NCBI RefSeq assembly: GCF_010093535.1
Contig: NW_022985181.1
Coordinates: 857,333-921,332 of the forward strand
Source: Lindgomyces ingoldianus
Taxonomy: Eukaryota > Ascomycota > Dothideomycetes > Pleosporales > Lindgomycetaceae
Length of the DNA stretch: 64,000 nucleotides
Direction of reading: 5' to 3'
Shown here one piece after another: positions 48,027 through 59,107 of the stretch (positions are counted from its first letter, which is position 1; each line of letters starts with the position of its first letter). A program made the translations under genes and the position numbers. The notes under the pieces were generated by a model. It did not search any database, was not told where the DNA came from, and was given only the letters and a program-made list of their open reading frames with translations.

Positions 48027-48457
48027 TGTCAGATTGAAGCACTGTTTCTAGGCTTCCTGAGATGAATGATGGGTTTGGATATGATGTATGGGATGATTGA
48101 TTGATTGTGTTGATTGTCTTGATTTATCGATCCTTTTTCTGCTCTACTCGTGTTGCTCGGCTTTTTGTTCTGCCGATCCGAGTCCCTCGCGCACTAGCCC
48201 TATGCGCGACCAGCTTGCAACATGCTGCAAAATGCTGCAATTTGCTGCAACATGCTGCAAAATGCTGCAAAATGCTGCAATTTGCTGCAACATGATGCAA
48301 AATGCTGCAAAATGCTGCAATTTGCTGCAACATGCTGCAAAATGCTGCAAAATGCAGCAATTTGCGGCAACATACTGTTCGAGCTTATTGCTCGTACTAT
48401 GTAGCAGCTTTCGTCAAACGTTCCTCCTGTCTTGACAGTAGGTGCGCATATCTGACA
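48027..48457 (+). mobile_element. Solo LTR, 'TGTCAGAT' family, copy 2 (431 bp) with long internal repeat array
   Basis: TGTCAGAT...ATCTGACA ends with the 5-bp duplication ATAAT (48022-48026 and 48458-48462). It contains about 16 units of 'tgctgcaa' with 10-bp period (about 48217-48370), grouped in 30-bp higher-order units. Lightly mutated, so recent. Confidence 0.88.
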
Positions 48458-48963
48458 ATAATAAAGTAGGCTATTTTACTCTTTATTATTTTTAAGGGCT
48501 GCTATTACTTTTTTACTTAGTATAAAAAAAATCTGCTTTAAAACTAAGTTATTATAGTCTCTAAAAATAGCTAGATAATAAATAAGCTTAGGCTGCAGTA
48601 GTTAAAGCACTTTAATAAGTATATAAAAAAAGTTATAAGCGCTTATTAGCTTTTTATTATTGATAGCTATAAAAGCTATAACTTACTTAATTTCTAGCAG
48701 TACTATAAAAAGAATAAGATTATTACTATTTACATGTTTTTACACTTATTACACTTTTTATAGCCTCTTAATATAGGTTGTTTTGCCTCTTTAAAAAAGG
48801 TGTATAAGTGCTAAGCTAAAAATTTTATATATAACTAAATTACTTATATTATAAAACTTAAGTTTCTACTATGCTTTATACACGCCTATAATGTAGTAAT
48901 TACTTTTAGTAATATTTAAAAAGGGTTTTAAAGCACTAGTTTAGTTCTATTTAACCTAAAATA

Positions 48964-50826
48964 ATGTACTTTATAGGCAAGTTGCTTACACACCTAAGTT
49001 GCTTACTTTTGCTAAGACCCTACTACACTACTTTTCTTACACTAATGCATTTCTAATAACACTACTTAGATATGTTAAAGGAACATTAAATATAGCTTAC
49101 GCTTTAAGATTTTAAATAAAATATAACACTTTTTAAGCAACACGCTGCAGCTATCTATAAGGTTTTTTAAAAGATAATAAGTAACTAACACACTAAATAA
49201 CTTTTCTAAGCTAATTATATAGCTAACTTATAAAAGCTAAATAATAATAAAAAGTAAGTAATTATTTAGCACATACTTAAGCTAAATGCATAAGGATTTC
49301 CCCTCTAGCTAGCAGCTATAGCTAATATAGCTAATTCTTTACACACTAAGTATAATATAAGCTATATTAGTATAAACTAGCTTAATATATTTATTAAGTG
49401 TTACTTAAAGCTTAAAGTAAAGTTTAAATATAAGTATAACTATAAAAAAGCTTTTTATAAAAATCTTATAGTAATTTAAAGCTAGTTTAACTTTATAAAA
49501 AATATTAAAGCTAAGTATAGCATCTAAAATAATAACATGTACAACTTTAATAAAATAAGGTTTATAATAGGCTAGATATCTACTAGAGCAGTTATTATAA
49601 GTTTAGAGAAATAAGAATAGCTAAAAGCAGTTTAGCTAGGTAACTAGAAGTAGATAACAGCTATCTAGGGCATTAATGCTAAAAAGTAGGCTATTCTACT
49701 TTTTATTATCTTTTAGAGTAGCAACTACTTTTTAAACTAGTATAAAAAAAATCTACTTTAAAATTAAGTTATTATAATCTCTAAGCGCAGCTAGACTACT
49801 AATTAGCTTAGTTTAAACTAGTTAAAGCACTTTAACGCGTATATAAAAAAGTATACTATTAGTAGCTACTATTTGCTAGTTATTAACAGCTATAAAAGCT
49901 ATAACTTACTTTATTTTTAGTAATACTATAAAAATAATAAGATTATTACTATTTATATACTTTTTTACTTATTATACTTTTTATAGCTACTTAATGTAGG
50001 TTGTTTTACTTTTTTAAAAAAAAGTGTATAAGTGCTAAGCTAAAAACCTTATATGTAACTAGATTACTTATATTATAAAAATAAAGTTTTTAATATGCTT
50101 TAAAGTAGCTTATAATGCTATAATTACTTTTAGTAATATTTAAGAAAAGTTTTAAAGCGCTAGATTAGTTTCTTTTAACCTATAATAAGTTATAATAGGC
50201 CTTAATATAAAGTTACGCACTCTATTACTACTACTACTTATATATAATAAGCCCTAGTAGTTATAAACTCTAAGTAATACTTTAAAACTTAAGTTATAAT
50301 TAATACTTATAAAAATAAAAATTTAAAAGTATATAAATAGTTTACTAACTTTTATAGTTAAAGTGTTTAAAAAAGTTTTAAAAAGAGTAGTAATAATTAT
50401 ATATAAGCTAGTATTAGTATAATAAAAAATTACTAAGCTTAAAGTAGCTAATAAGGCTACTATGTAATATAAATTACATAAAAAAAGTAAATTAAGGTAG
50501 AAAAGACTTTAATAATTTAAGAAAGCCTATGCTTAACAGCTCTAAAAAAGTTTAAAGCGCGCAGTAACAGAAAAAAGGCAAAGAAGTAAGTGTAAGCTAA
50601 AGTAGGTAAGCTATTCTAAAGGCGCTGTAGATAGTGTAATTAGACTAAGCATAACACATAAATGTGTAAGTAAGAAGCAGAAGTAGTATCTAAATAATAT
50701 TCTAGGCTGTACTGTACTATATAGTGCTAGAGCAGGTTGTTATAGGCCATAATAGAGTTTATTAGGGTGGGGTCTTAGCAAAAGTAAGCGACTTAGGTGT
50801 GTGAGCAACTTGCCCATGAAGTACGT
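48964..50826 (+). mobile_element. Fot1/pogo-like family A, full length (1863 bp), RIP-degraded
   Basis: TA-flanked family A ends. The interior is collinear with the copy at 15289-17154 but with more C-to-T and G-to-A changes. Inserted into the family B copy. Confidence 0.88.
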
Positions 50827-51869
50827 TAAGTTAAAATAGCTTTTAACATCTAGTTATATACTTTATTACTACTACTACTTATTAATAATAAGCTCTAGCA
50901 GTTGTAAACTCTAAGTAATACTCTTAAATTTAAAATATAATTAATGCTTATAAAGGTAAAAATTTAGAAGTATATAAATAGCTTACTAAAATCTATAGTA
51001 AAGGCCTTTAAAAAAGTCTTAAAAAGGGCAGCAATTATTACACATAAGCTAGTGTTAGTGTAAAAGGAGATTATAAAGCTTTAAGTAGTAAATAAGGCTG
51101 CCACATAATACAGATTACATAAAAAAAAGTAAATTTAGGTAGAAAAGACTTTAATAGTTAAGAATAGGGCTTATTTAACTACTTTAAAGGAGTTTAAAGC
51201 GCGTAGTAATAGAAAAAAGCTAAAGACACAAGTGCGCGCTAAAGAAGGTAAGCTAAGTTAAAAGTAATGCAGGTAGTGTAATTAGACTAGGCATAACTTA
51301 TATACATGTAAGAAAGTAGTAAAAGTAGACTCTAAATAATATCTTATATTATATTACTTTATATAGAGCTAAAGTAGGCTGTTTTGCGCTAGAATAGGGT
51401 GGTTTTAGTAGGGGCTTAGCAAAAGTGGCCGGCTAACCCGTGTAGCCGGCCAACCTGTTAGATACGTTACTTAAAGCTTTTAAATAAAACATAACACTTT
51501 TAAATTAACATGCTATAGCTATGTATAAAGTTTTTTAAAAGATAATAAATAACTAACACACTAGATAACTTATAAAAGCTAAATAATAATAAAAAGTAAG
51601 TAATTATTAAGTATATACTTAAGCTATATACATAAGGATTTTCCTCTTAGCTAGTAACTATAGCTAATATAGCTAATTCTTTACGCGCTAAGCATAATCT
51701 TGTAATGATTCTCATAAATCGTTCCATCTCAGGTCGCCCGGAACCTATCCAAAGGGTCCCTGTATCGGCTCTGACCCTGACTTGACCTGGCCCTAACTCT
51801 GCCCTGCCCCCTGCTGTTACCCTTATTTCCTCTATATATTTAGTCGCACCTTGCCCCTGTAGCTAGCTT

Positions 51870-52402
51870 TGTCAGATTGAAGCACTGTTTCTAGGCTTCC
51901 TAAGATGAATGATGGGTTTGGATATGATGTATGGGATGATTAATTGATTGTATTGATCGTGTTGATTTATCGATCCTTTTTCTGCTCTACTCGTGTTGCT
52001 CGGCTTTTTGTTTTGCCGATCCGAGTCCCTCGCGCACTTGCCCTATGCGCGATCAGCTTGCAACATGCTGCAATTTGCTGTTCAGGGGGATATGTAACAA
52101 CTACGCCGGATAGCGGAGCAGGAGGCATGTAAGGGCTACAAGGAGTTAAGCCATCACCAAGGAAGCGCTTAGGTAATAACGTACTAGTGCCCTCTAGGCT
52201 AGAGCCGGGCGTAATAAAGACATCATCATCAGCAATTTGCTCCAAATTGCTGCAAAATGCTGTAAAATGCTGCAACATGCTGCAAAATGCTGCAAAATGC
52301 TGCAATTTGCTGCAACATACTGTTCGAGCTTATTGCTTGTACTATGTAGCAACTTTCGTCAAGCGTTCCTCCTGTCTTGACAGTGGGTGCGCATATCTGA
52401 CA
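51870..52402 (+). mobile_element. Solo LTR, 'TGTCAGAT' family, copy 3 (533 bp), with a foreign 151-bp insert
   Basis: TGTCAGAT...ATCTGACA with the 5-bp duplication AGCTT (51865-51869 and 52403-52407). The internal 'tgctgcaa' array is interrupted by an unrelated sequence at about 52081-52231. It lies inside the left LTR of the 309-bp LTR element. Confidence 0.88.
52081..52231. other. Unrelated 151-bp insert inside the repeat array of the solo LTR
   Basis: Not found in the other three solo LTRs. Un-mutated, open on the minus strand for 50 codons (contains DDDVFITPGSSLEGTSTLL and YMPPAPLSGVVVTYPPEQ). One end reads as a TGTTACATATCCCCC-like sequence. It could be a captured piece of another retroelement or gene; the source is unknown. 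Confidence 0.55.
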
Positions 52403-52757
52403 AGCTTAGTAGTTTTCTAATATCCTTTATACAAGGCTTATAGGTGTTAAATAGAAATTCCTAGGTTCTAAGTCCCCACACACTTCTATATGCCTCTAAG
52501 TAGATTCCTACTGCATTTAGACCTATTGACTTGCCTGTGCTGTTATATTATATTAAAAAACTTACTATTACTAGTAACAGCCTTATTATAATATTACACT
52601 AATTATTTATTTAACTATGTCTAAGCTCTAAGATATGTTTAATTTAGTTTAGGTTATAATACTTACATACTATTATATTAAACTATTTAGTCTATAAACA
52701 GAATACTAGAGACTTTCTATTAACTAAAGCCTTTAAGTTTAGAACTTCCTATCCCTT

Positions 52758-53058
52758 TGTCAGATATGCGCACCTACTGTCAAGACAGGAGGAACGCTGG
52801 ACGAAAGCTGCTACATAGTACGAGCAATAAGCTCGAACAGTATGTTGCTGCAAATTGCTGCATGTTGCAGCTGGTCGCGCATAGGGCTAGTGCGCGAGGG
52901 ACTCGGACCGGAAAAACAAAAGCCGAGCAACACAAGCAGAGCAGACAAAAGAGAAAAAGAAACATTGATAATTCAATACAATCAATCATCATCCTATACA
53001 TCATATCCAAACCCATCATTCATCTTAGGAAGCCTAGAAACAGTGCTTTAATCTAACA
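52758..53058 (-). mobile_element. Solo LTR, 'TGTCAGAT' family, copy 4 (301 bp)
   Basis: Inverted relative to the others, with the 5-bp duplication CCCTT (52753-52757 and 53059-53063). Only about 3 array units, the shortest of the four. Inserted in the interior of the 309-bp LTR element. Confidence 0.87.
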
Positions 53059-53566
53059 CCCTTATAATTAAGATTGCCTTTAAAAAAGTTATATAAAATG
53101 CGCTAAGGTAAAAACTTAAAAACTACTAATAACTTATTAAAATTAAAGATAACTGCTAATGCTTAACTCTTAACTACTAACCTCTAACTACTAAATTACC
53201 TTTAATAATGCCTTAAATTACTACTGCTACCTTAGTAGTAAAAGACTTTTTAGGCACCTCTAGTAATACCTAATGCTACTTTACTAAATGCATACCTAAG
53301 ATTAATAACTGCATAAATAATAAAAAATAATAGTAAGCTTTAAAGATTAACAGGCTAGACATTATTATAGATTACTATTAAAGCAGGCGCGCACGCATAA
53401 CATTTAGTTTAGAGGACACTGCTAGCATTATAAAGAAATAATTTAGAGTAAGGACACCTAGCTAAATTAAACTAGTTTTAGTTTAAGAAGGTAGAGAACA
53501 TAATAGTAATACTTTATACTATAATTACTACTAATAAAGACTATTAGTCTACAGAGGGGGGGGTAG

Positions 53567-53875
53567 TATAACAATTTTTATAAATTGTTCTATCTTAGGT
53601 TGCCTAGAACCTATCTAAAGAGTCCCTGTATTAGCTTCAACCCTGACTTAACCTAGCCCCAACTCTGCTCTGCCCTCTACTGTTACCTCTATTTCCCCCA
53701 TGTATTTAGTTGCACCTTGCCTCTGTAGCTAGCTTAGTAGTTTTCTAATATCCTTTGTACAAGGCCTATAGGTGTTAAATGGAAATTCCTAGGTTCTAAG
53801 TCCCCACGCACTCCCATATACCTCTGAGTGGATTCCCACCGCATTCGAACCCATTTTCTTGCCTGTGCCGTTACA
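53567..53875 (+). repeat. Right LTR of the 'TGTAAC' element (309 bp)
   Basis: The start TG is now TA by RIP. Ends CCGTTACA before the AATCT duplication. The right end is little mutated and the left end more. Confidence 0.85.
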
Positions 53876-53973
53876 AATCTAGGCTATGTTAGCATAAACT
53901 AGCCTAGTATGTTTATAAAGTGTTATTTAAAGTTTAAAAAAAGTTTAACTATAACTATAACTATAAAAAAGCT

Positions 53974-54052
53974 GTTGTCGCATACAGCTATCTGTCTATA
54001 TATATCCTTCTGCTGTGCTAGCTAGAAGGTTAACCTTTTAGCAAACGCAACA
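53974..54052 (+). mobile_element. Solo 79-bp LTR of the TRIM-like family
   Basis: TGTTGTCGCATAC...CGCAACA, matching the terminal repeats at 1753-1830 and 2031-2109. It interrupts the foldback host within its sequence ctataaaaaagcttttt. No clean 5-bp duplication is visible (at most GC or GCT). Confidence 0.75.
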
Positions 54053-54345
54053 GCTTTTTATAAGAATTTTAAAGTAATTTAAAGCTAGTTTAGCCTTATA
54101 AAAAATATCAAAGCTAAGTATAGTATTTAAAATAATAATATATATAACTTTAATAAAATAAGCTTTAGAATAGGCTAAATATTTACTAACTATATTTATA
54201 CTTAAAACTTTACTTTAGGCTTTAGATAACACTTTATAAACATATTAGGCTAGTTTATACTAACATAGCCTAGATTACACTTAGTGTGTAAAGAATTAGC
54301 TATATTAGCTATAGTTACTAGCTAAGAGAAAAATTCTTATATATA

Positions 54346-57311
54346 ACGTACTTCATAGGCGAGTTGCTTACACACCTGAGTTGCTTACTTTTGCTAAGAC
54401 CCTACCCTAACAAACTCTATTATAGCCCATAACAACCCGCTCTGGCACTATATAGTATAGTACAGCTTAGAATATTATTTAGATACTACTGTTACTTCTT
54501 ACTTATACATTTGTGCGTTATGCCTAGTCTAATTACACTGTCTGCAGCGCCTTTAGAATAGCTTACCTACTTTAGCTTGCACCTGCTTCTTTGCCTTCTT
54601 CCTGTTACTACGCGCTTTAAACTCCTTTAGAGCTATTAAGCGCAGGCTTTTTTAAATTATTAAAGTCTTTTCTACTTTAATTTACTTTTTTTTATGTAAT
54701 TTATGTTACATAGCAGCCTTATTAGCTACTTTAAGCTTAGTAATTTTTTATTACACTAACACTAGCTTATACATAATTATTATTACCCCTTTTAAGACTT
54801 TTTTAAACACCTTAACTATAAAAGTTAGTAAACTATTTATATGCTTTTAAATTTTTATTTTTATAAGTATTAATTATAACCTAAGTTTTAAAGTATTACT
54901 TAGAGTTTATAACTGCTAGGGCTTATTATATATAAGTAGTAGTAGTAATAGAGTGCGCAACTTTACATTAAAGCCTATTATAACTTATTATAGGTTAAAA
55001 GGAACTAATCTAGCACCTTAGAACTTTTTTTAAATATTACTAAAAGTAATTATAGCATTATAAGCTACTTTAAAGCATAGTAAAAACTTTATTTTTATAA
55101 TATAAGTAATCTAGTTACATATAAAGTTTTTAGCTTAGCACTTATACACTTTTTTTAAAGAAGTAAAACAACCTACATTAAGTAGCTATAAAAAGTATAA
55201 TAAGTAAAAAAGCATATAAATAGTAATAATTTTATTATTTTTATAGTATTACTAAAAATAAAGTAAGTTATAGCTTTTATAGCTGTTAATAACTAGTAGA
55301 CAGTAGCTGCTAACAGTATACTTTTTTATATACATATTAAAGTGCTTTAACTAGTCTAGACTAAGCTAATTAGTAGTCTAGCTGCACTTAGAGATTATAA
55401 TAACTTAATTTTAAAGTAGATTTTTTTTTATACTAGTTTAAAAAGTAGTTGCTACCTTAAAAAATAATAAAAAGTAGAATAGCCTACTTTTTAGCATTAA
55501 TGCCTTAGATAGCTGTTGTCTACTTCTAGTTACCTAGCTAAACTACTTTTAGCTAACGTACTTCATGGGCGAGTTGCTCACACACCTGAGTTGCTCACTT
55601 TTGCTAAGACCCTACTAAACTACCCTTCCTACACTAATGCATTCCCCACAACACTACTTAGACGCGCTAAAAGAACGTTAGATACAGCTTACGCTCTAAG
55701 CTTTTAAATAAGACATAAAACTTTTAAAGAAATGTGCTATAGCTATGTACAGAGTCCTATAAAAGACAATAAATAACTACAGCGCTAGACAACCTTTATA
55801 AGCTAATTCTACAGCTAAATTACAGAGGCTAGGCAATAAAAAGGAGCAGGTGATTGTTAAGACTATACTTAAGCTATATGCGCAAGGAATTTCCCCTTAG
55901 ATAGCATTTATAGCTAATATAGCTAATTCTTTGCGCGCTAAGCGTAATCTAGGCTATGTTTACATAAACTAGCCTAGTACATTTATAAAGCGTTATTTAG
56001 AGCTTAAAGTAAAGTTTTAAGCGCAAGTATAGTTAAGAGATATCTAGCTAATTATAAACCCTGTCTTGCTAAAGTTGTACGTGTTATTATCCTAGATGCT
56101 ATACTTAGCTTTAATATTCTCTACAAGGCTAAACCTGCCCTAAATTACCCTAGGACTCTCGCAGAGAGCTCTTTTATAGTTGTACTTACGCTTAAACGTT
56201 ACTTTAAGCTCTAAATAACGCTTTATAAATGTACTAGGCTAGTTTATATAAACATGGCCTAGATTACACTTAGCGCGCAAAGAATTAGCTATATTAGCTA
56301 TAAATGCTATCTAAGGGGAAATTCCTTGCGCATATAGCTTAAGTATAGTCTTAACAATCACCTGCTCCTTTTTATTGCCTAGCCTCTGTAATTTAGCTGT
56401 AGAATTAGCTTATAAAGGTTGTCTAGCGCTGTAGTTATTTGTTATCTTTTATAGAACCCTGCATATAGCTATAGCACATTTCTTTAAGAGTTTTATGTCT
56501 TATTTAAAAGCTTAGAGTGCAAGCTGTATCTAACATTCTTTTAGCACGTCTAAGTAGTGTTGTGGGGAATGCATTAGTGTAGGAAGGGTGGTTTAGTGGG
56601 GTCTTGGCAAAAGTAAGCAACTCAGGTGTGTGAGCAACTCGCCCATGAAGTACGTTATTCTTATCTCTCTAAACTTATAATAACTGCTCTAGTAGATATT
56701 TAGCTTATTATAAACTTTATCTTATTAAAGTTATACATGTTATTATTTTAAATGCTATACTTAGCTTTAATATTTTTTATAAAGTTAAACTAGCCTTAAA
56801 TTACTATAAAATTTTTATAAAAAGCTTTTTTATAGTTATACTTACACTTAAACTTTACTTTAAGCTTTAAGTAACACTTAATAAATATATTAGGCTAGTT
56901 TATGCTAATATAGCCTATATTCTGCTTAGCGTATAAAGAATTAGCTATATTAGCTATAGCTGCTAGCTAAGAGGGAAATCCTTACATATCTAGCTTAAGT
57001 ATATGCTAAATAATTACTTATTTTTTATTATTATCTAGCTTTTATAAGTTAGCTATATAATTAGCTTAAAAAAGTTATCTAGCGTGTTAGTTGCTTATTA
57101 TTTTTTAAAAAACTTTATAAATAGCTGCAGCGTGTTAGTTAAAAAGTGTTATGTTTTATTTAAAAGCCTAAAGTATAAGCTGCATTTAATGTTCTTTTAA
57201 CATGTTTAAGTAGTGTTATTAAAAATACATTAGCGTAGAAAAAGTAGTATAGTAGGGTTTTAGCAAAAGTAAGCAACTTAGGTGTGTGAGCAACTCGCCT
57301 ATAAAGTACGT
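54346..57311 (-). mobile_element. Fot1/pogo-like family A, full length, interrupted by a foldback copy
   Basis: TA-flanked family A ends, 3' region at left. Without the foldback element the length is 1864 bp. Interior RIP-mutated, no open transposase frame. Confidence 0.87.
55556..56655. mobile_element. Foldback element of family A, copy 4 (1100 bp)
   Basis: TA-flanked. The central asymmetric part is inverted compared with copies 2 and 3, so the element was inserted in the other orientation (or its loop flipped). The least mutated foldback copy. Confidence 0.86.
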
Positions 57312-57631
57312 TATAGCTTAAGTATATACTTAATAATTACTTACTTTTTATTATTATTTAGCTTTTATAAGTTAGCTGTAGAATTAGCTTATAAAAGTTA
57401 TTTAGTATGTTAGTTATTAATTATTATTTTTAAAAAACTTTAGATATAGCTGCAGCATGTTACTTTAAAAGTATTATGTTTTATTTAAAAGCCTAAAGTG
57501 TAAGCTGTATTTAATATTCTTTTAGCACATCTAAGTAGTGTTATTAAGAATATATTAGTGTAAAAAAAGTAGTTTAGTAAAGTCTTAGCAAAAGTAAGCA
57601 ACTTAGGTATGTAACCAACTTACCTATAGTG

Positions 57632-57994
57632 TGTAACGATTCTCGTTCCATCTTGGGTCGCCCGGAACCTATCCGAAGGGTCCCTGTATCGGCTCCGACC
57701 CTGACTTGATTCTCATGAATTGTCAGGTCGCCCGGAACCTCTGGAAGGCCCCCGTATCGGCCCCGACCTCGACCTGGCCCCAACTATGCCCTGCCCCCTG
57801 CTGTTACCCCTATTCCCTTATGTATTTAGTCGCACCTCGCCCCTGTAGCTAGCTTAGTAGTTTTCTAATATCCTTTTATACAAGGCCTATAGGTGTCAAT
57901 GGCATTCCCAGGTTCAGAGTCCCCACGCACTCCCATATGCCTCTGAGTGGATTCCCACCGCATTCGGACCCATTGTCTTGCCTGTGCCGTTACA
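57632..57994 (+). mobile_element. Solo LTR, 'TGTAAC' family (363 bp)
   Basis: TGTAACG...CCGTTACA with the 5-bp duplication TAGTG (57627-57631 and 57995-57999). It is 54 bp longer than the 309-bp LTRs because its 5' part (ggtcgcccggaacct region) is duplicated. It sits inside the right terminal repeat of the host foldback element. Nearly un-mutated. Confidence 0.88.
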
Positions 57995-58006
57995 TAGTGT
58001 ACGTTA

Positions 58007-58872
58007 AGTAAAAACTTTACTTTTATAAAAGTAGCTTAAAATTATAACTTTGTTTTTACTATTTAGTTAAAGCTTGCTTTTAAAGTTTTAAAGTTTTAGT
58101 ATTAGTACTTATAAGTATTATAAACTATTTATAAATATACTACTTTTATATACGTAGTTTTTTTATATATAGTAGTTAATTACTATGTTTCTTTATAAAA
58201 TATTATTATTAAGCTTATAGTTTTGTAATTTTATATAAAATAGCTTAAAGTTTTAATATATTACTAAAATTATTTTAAATTTAGCGCTATAAAGCTTTTA
58301 AAACTAAGTTTATAATTACTTTAGTTTAAAATACAAATGCTAAATAAAAACGTATGGTGTTATATAAGTAAAGTACTTTAATAATTTTTTAAGTACTAAT
58401 AAATTAGTGTGTTAAAAATATATTTATATAGAAAATGCTTAAAAATAATACTTTTAATATAACTATTACTATGTACTAAAAGTAGTTACTTTTTTAGTTA
58501 GTTAAGTATAAGCATAAGTAAGAATTTTTAAGCTATTTATATATATTACCTTTTTAACATTTTATACTAACTAGGTTGTAGGTAGTTAGGCTTTAAAGTA
58601 ATACTAGACTTTGTATAAAGTAAAAAATAAAAGGTAGGTATAAAGCTAAGTATAAAACGCTATTTTACTACTTCTAAACTGTTTTTTTTAACTTTTACTT
58701 TAGCCTTTTTAAACTAGTTTTTTAAGTATAGCTTTATTTTTTTTACTTAGTGCTTTAAAAGAGAGAATCTTATATATATTTATAAGGTTTTACTTTATGT
58801 AAAGCTTTAGCTACTACTTATTTAAAAATAGTACTATAGCTATGTTTTTATACTATTACTTAAAAAAAGTTA
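58007..58872. other. AT-rich RIP-mutated DNA, no gene recognised
   Basis: Strong TpA bias, no motifs or terminal repeats. Likely part of the same old element as 46917-47167. Confidence 0.5.
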
Positions 58873-59107
58873 TAGCGTATACTATAGGCAAGTTGCTTAC
58901 ACACCTAAGTTATTTAATTTTATTAAAACTACACTAAACTACTTTTTTATACTAATACATTTGTAATAACACTACTTAGATAAGTTAAAAAAATTAAATA
59001 TAGTATACACTTTAAGCTTTTAAATAAAACGTAACACTTTTTAAGTAGCATGCTATAGCTATATAAAGTCTTTTAAAAAAAATAACTAATATACTAAATA
59101 ACATTTA

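Larger units (their letters stand above)
47308..51467 (+). mobile_element. pogo-like family B, full length, interrupted by a solo LTR and a family A copy
   Basis: TA-flanked family B ends; the right end keeps the repeated GGCCGGC motif, while the left is RIP-changed. Without the two insertions it is about 1859 bp, close to family A length. The pieces 48463-48963 and 50827-51467 supply the DDE and C-terminal parts missing from the copies at 22931 and 61599. No open frame. Confidence 0.82.
51701..53875 (+). mobile_element. Small non-autonomous LTR retrotransposon ('TGTAAC' family), with two solo LTRs inside
   Basis: LTRs 51701-52547 and 53567-53875 and the 5-bp duplication AATCT (51696-51700 and 53876-53880). 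The left LTR minus its nested solo LTR and duplicate is 309 bp, exactly the length of the right LTR. The interior without its nested solo LTR is about 713 bp, AT-rich and non-coding. A G-rich purine tract (agaggggggggtag) directly precedes the right LTR, giving plus orientation. Too small to encode pol, so it needs a partner. Confidence 0.85.
47170..58004. mobile_element. Foldback element of family A (variant ends), host of the right-hand nest
   Basis: Left end gtgtacactatagg at 47170 and matching right end at 58004, each beside TA. Subtracting the nested elements (family B 47308-51467, LTR element 51701-53875, mini-LTR 53974-54052, family A 54346-57311, solo LTR 57632-57994) leaves about 1076 bp, the foldback size. 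The remaining pieces form inverted arms. Very heavily mutated, so probably the oldest layer. Confidence 0.75.

Noticed and set aside
48097..48435. Open frames of 60-112 codons on both strands with repeated Cys/Ala/Gln patterns
   Set aside because: They are translations of the 10-bp array inside the solo LTR; every frame stays open because the unit lacks stops. The similar frames at 51944-52420 and 52757-53056 have the same cause.
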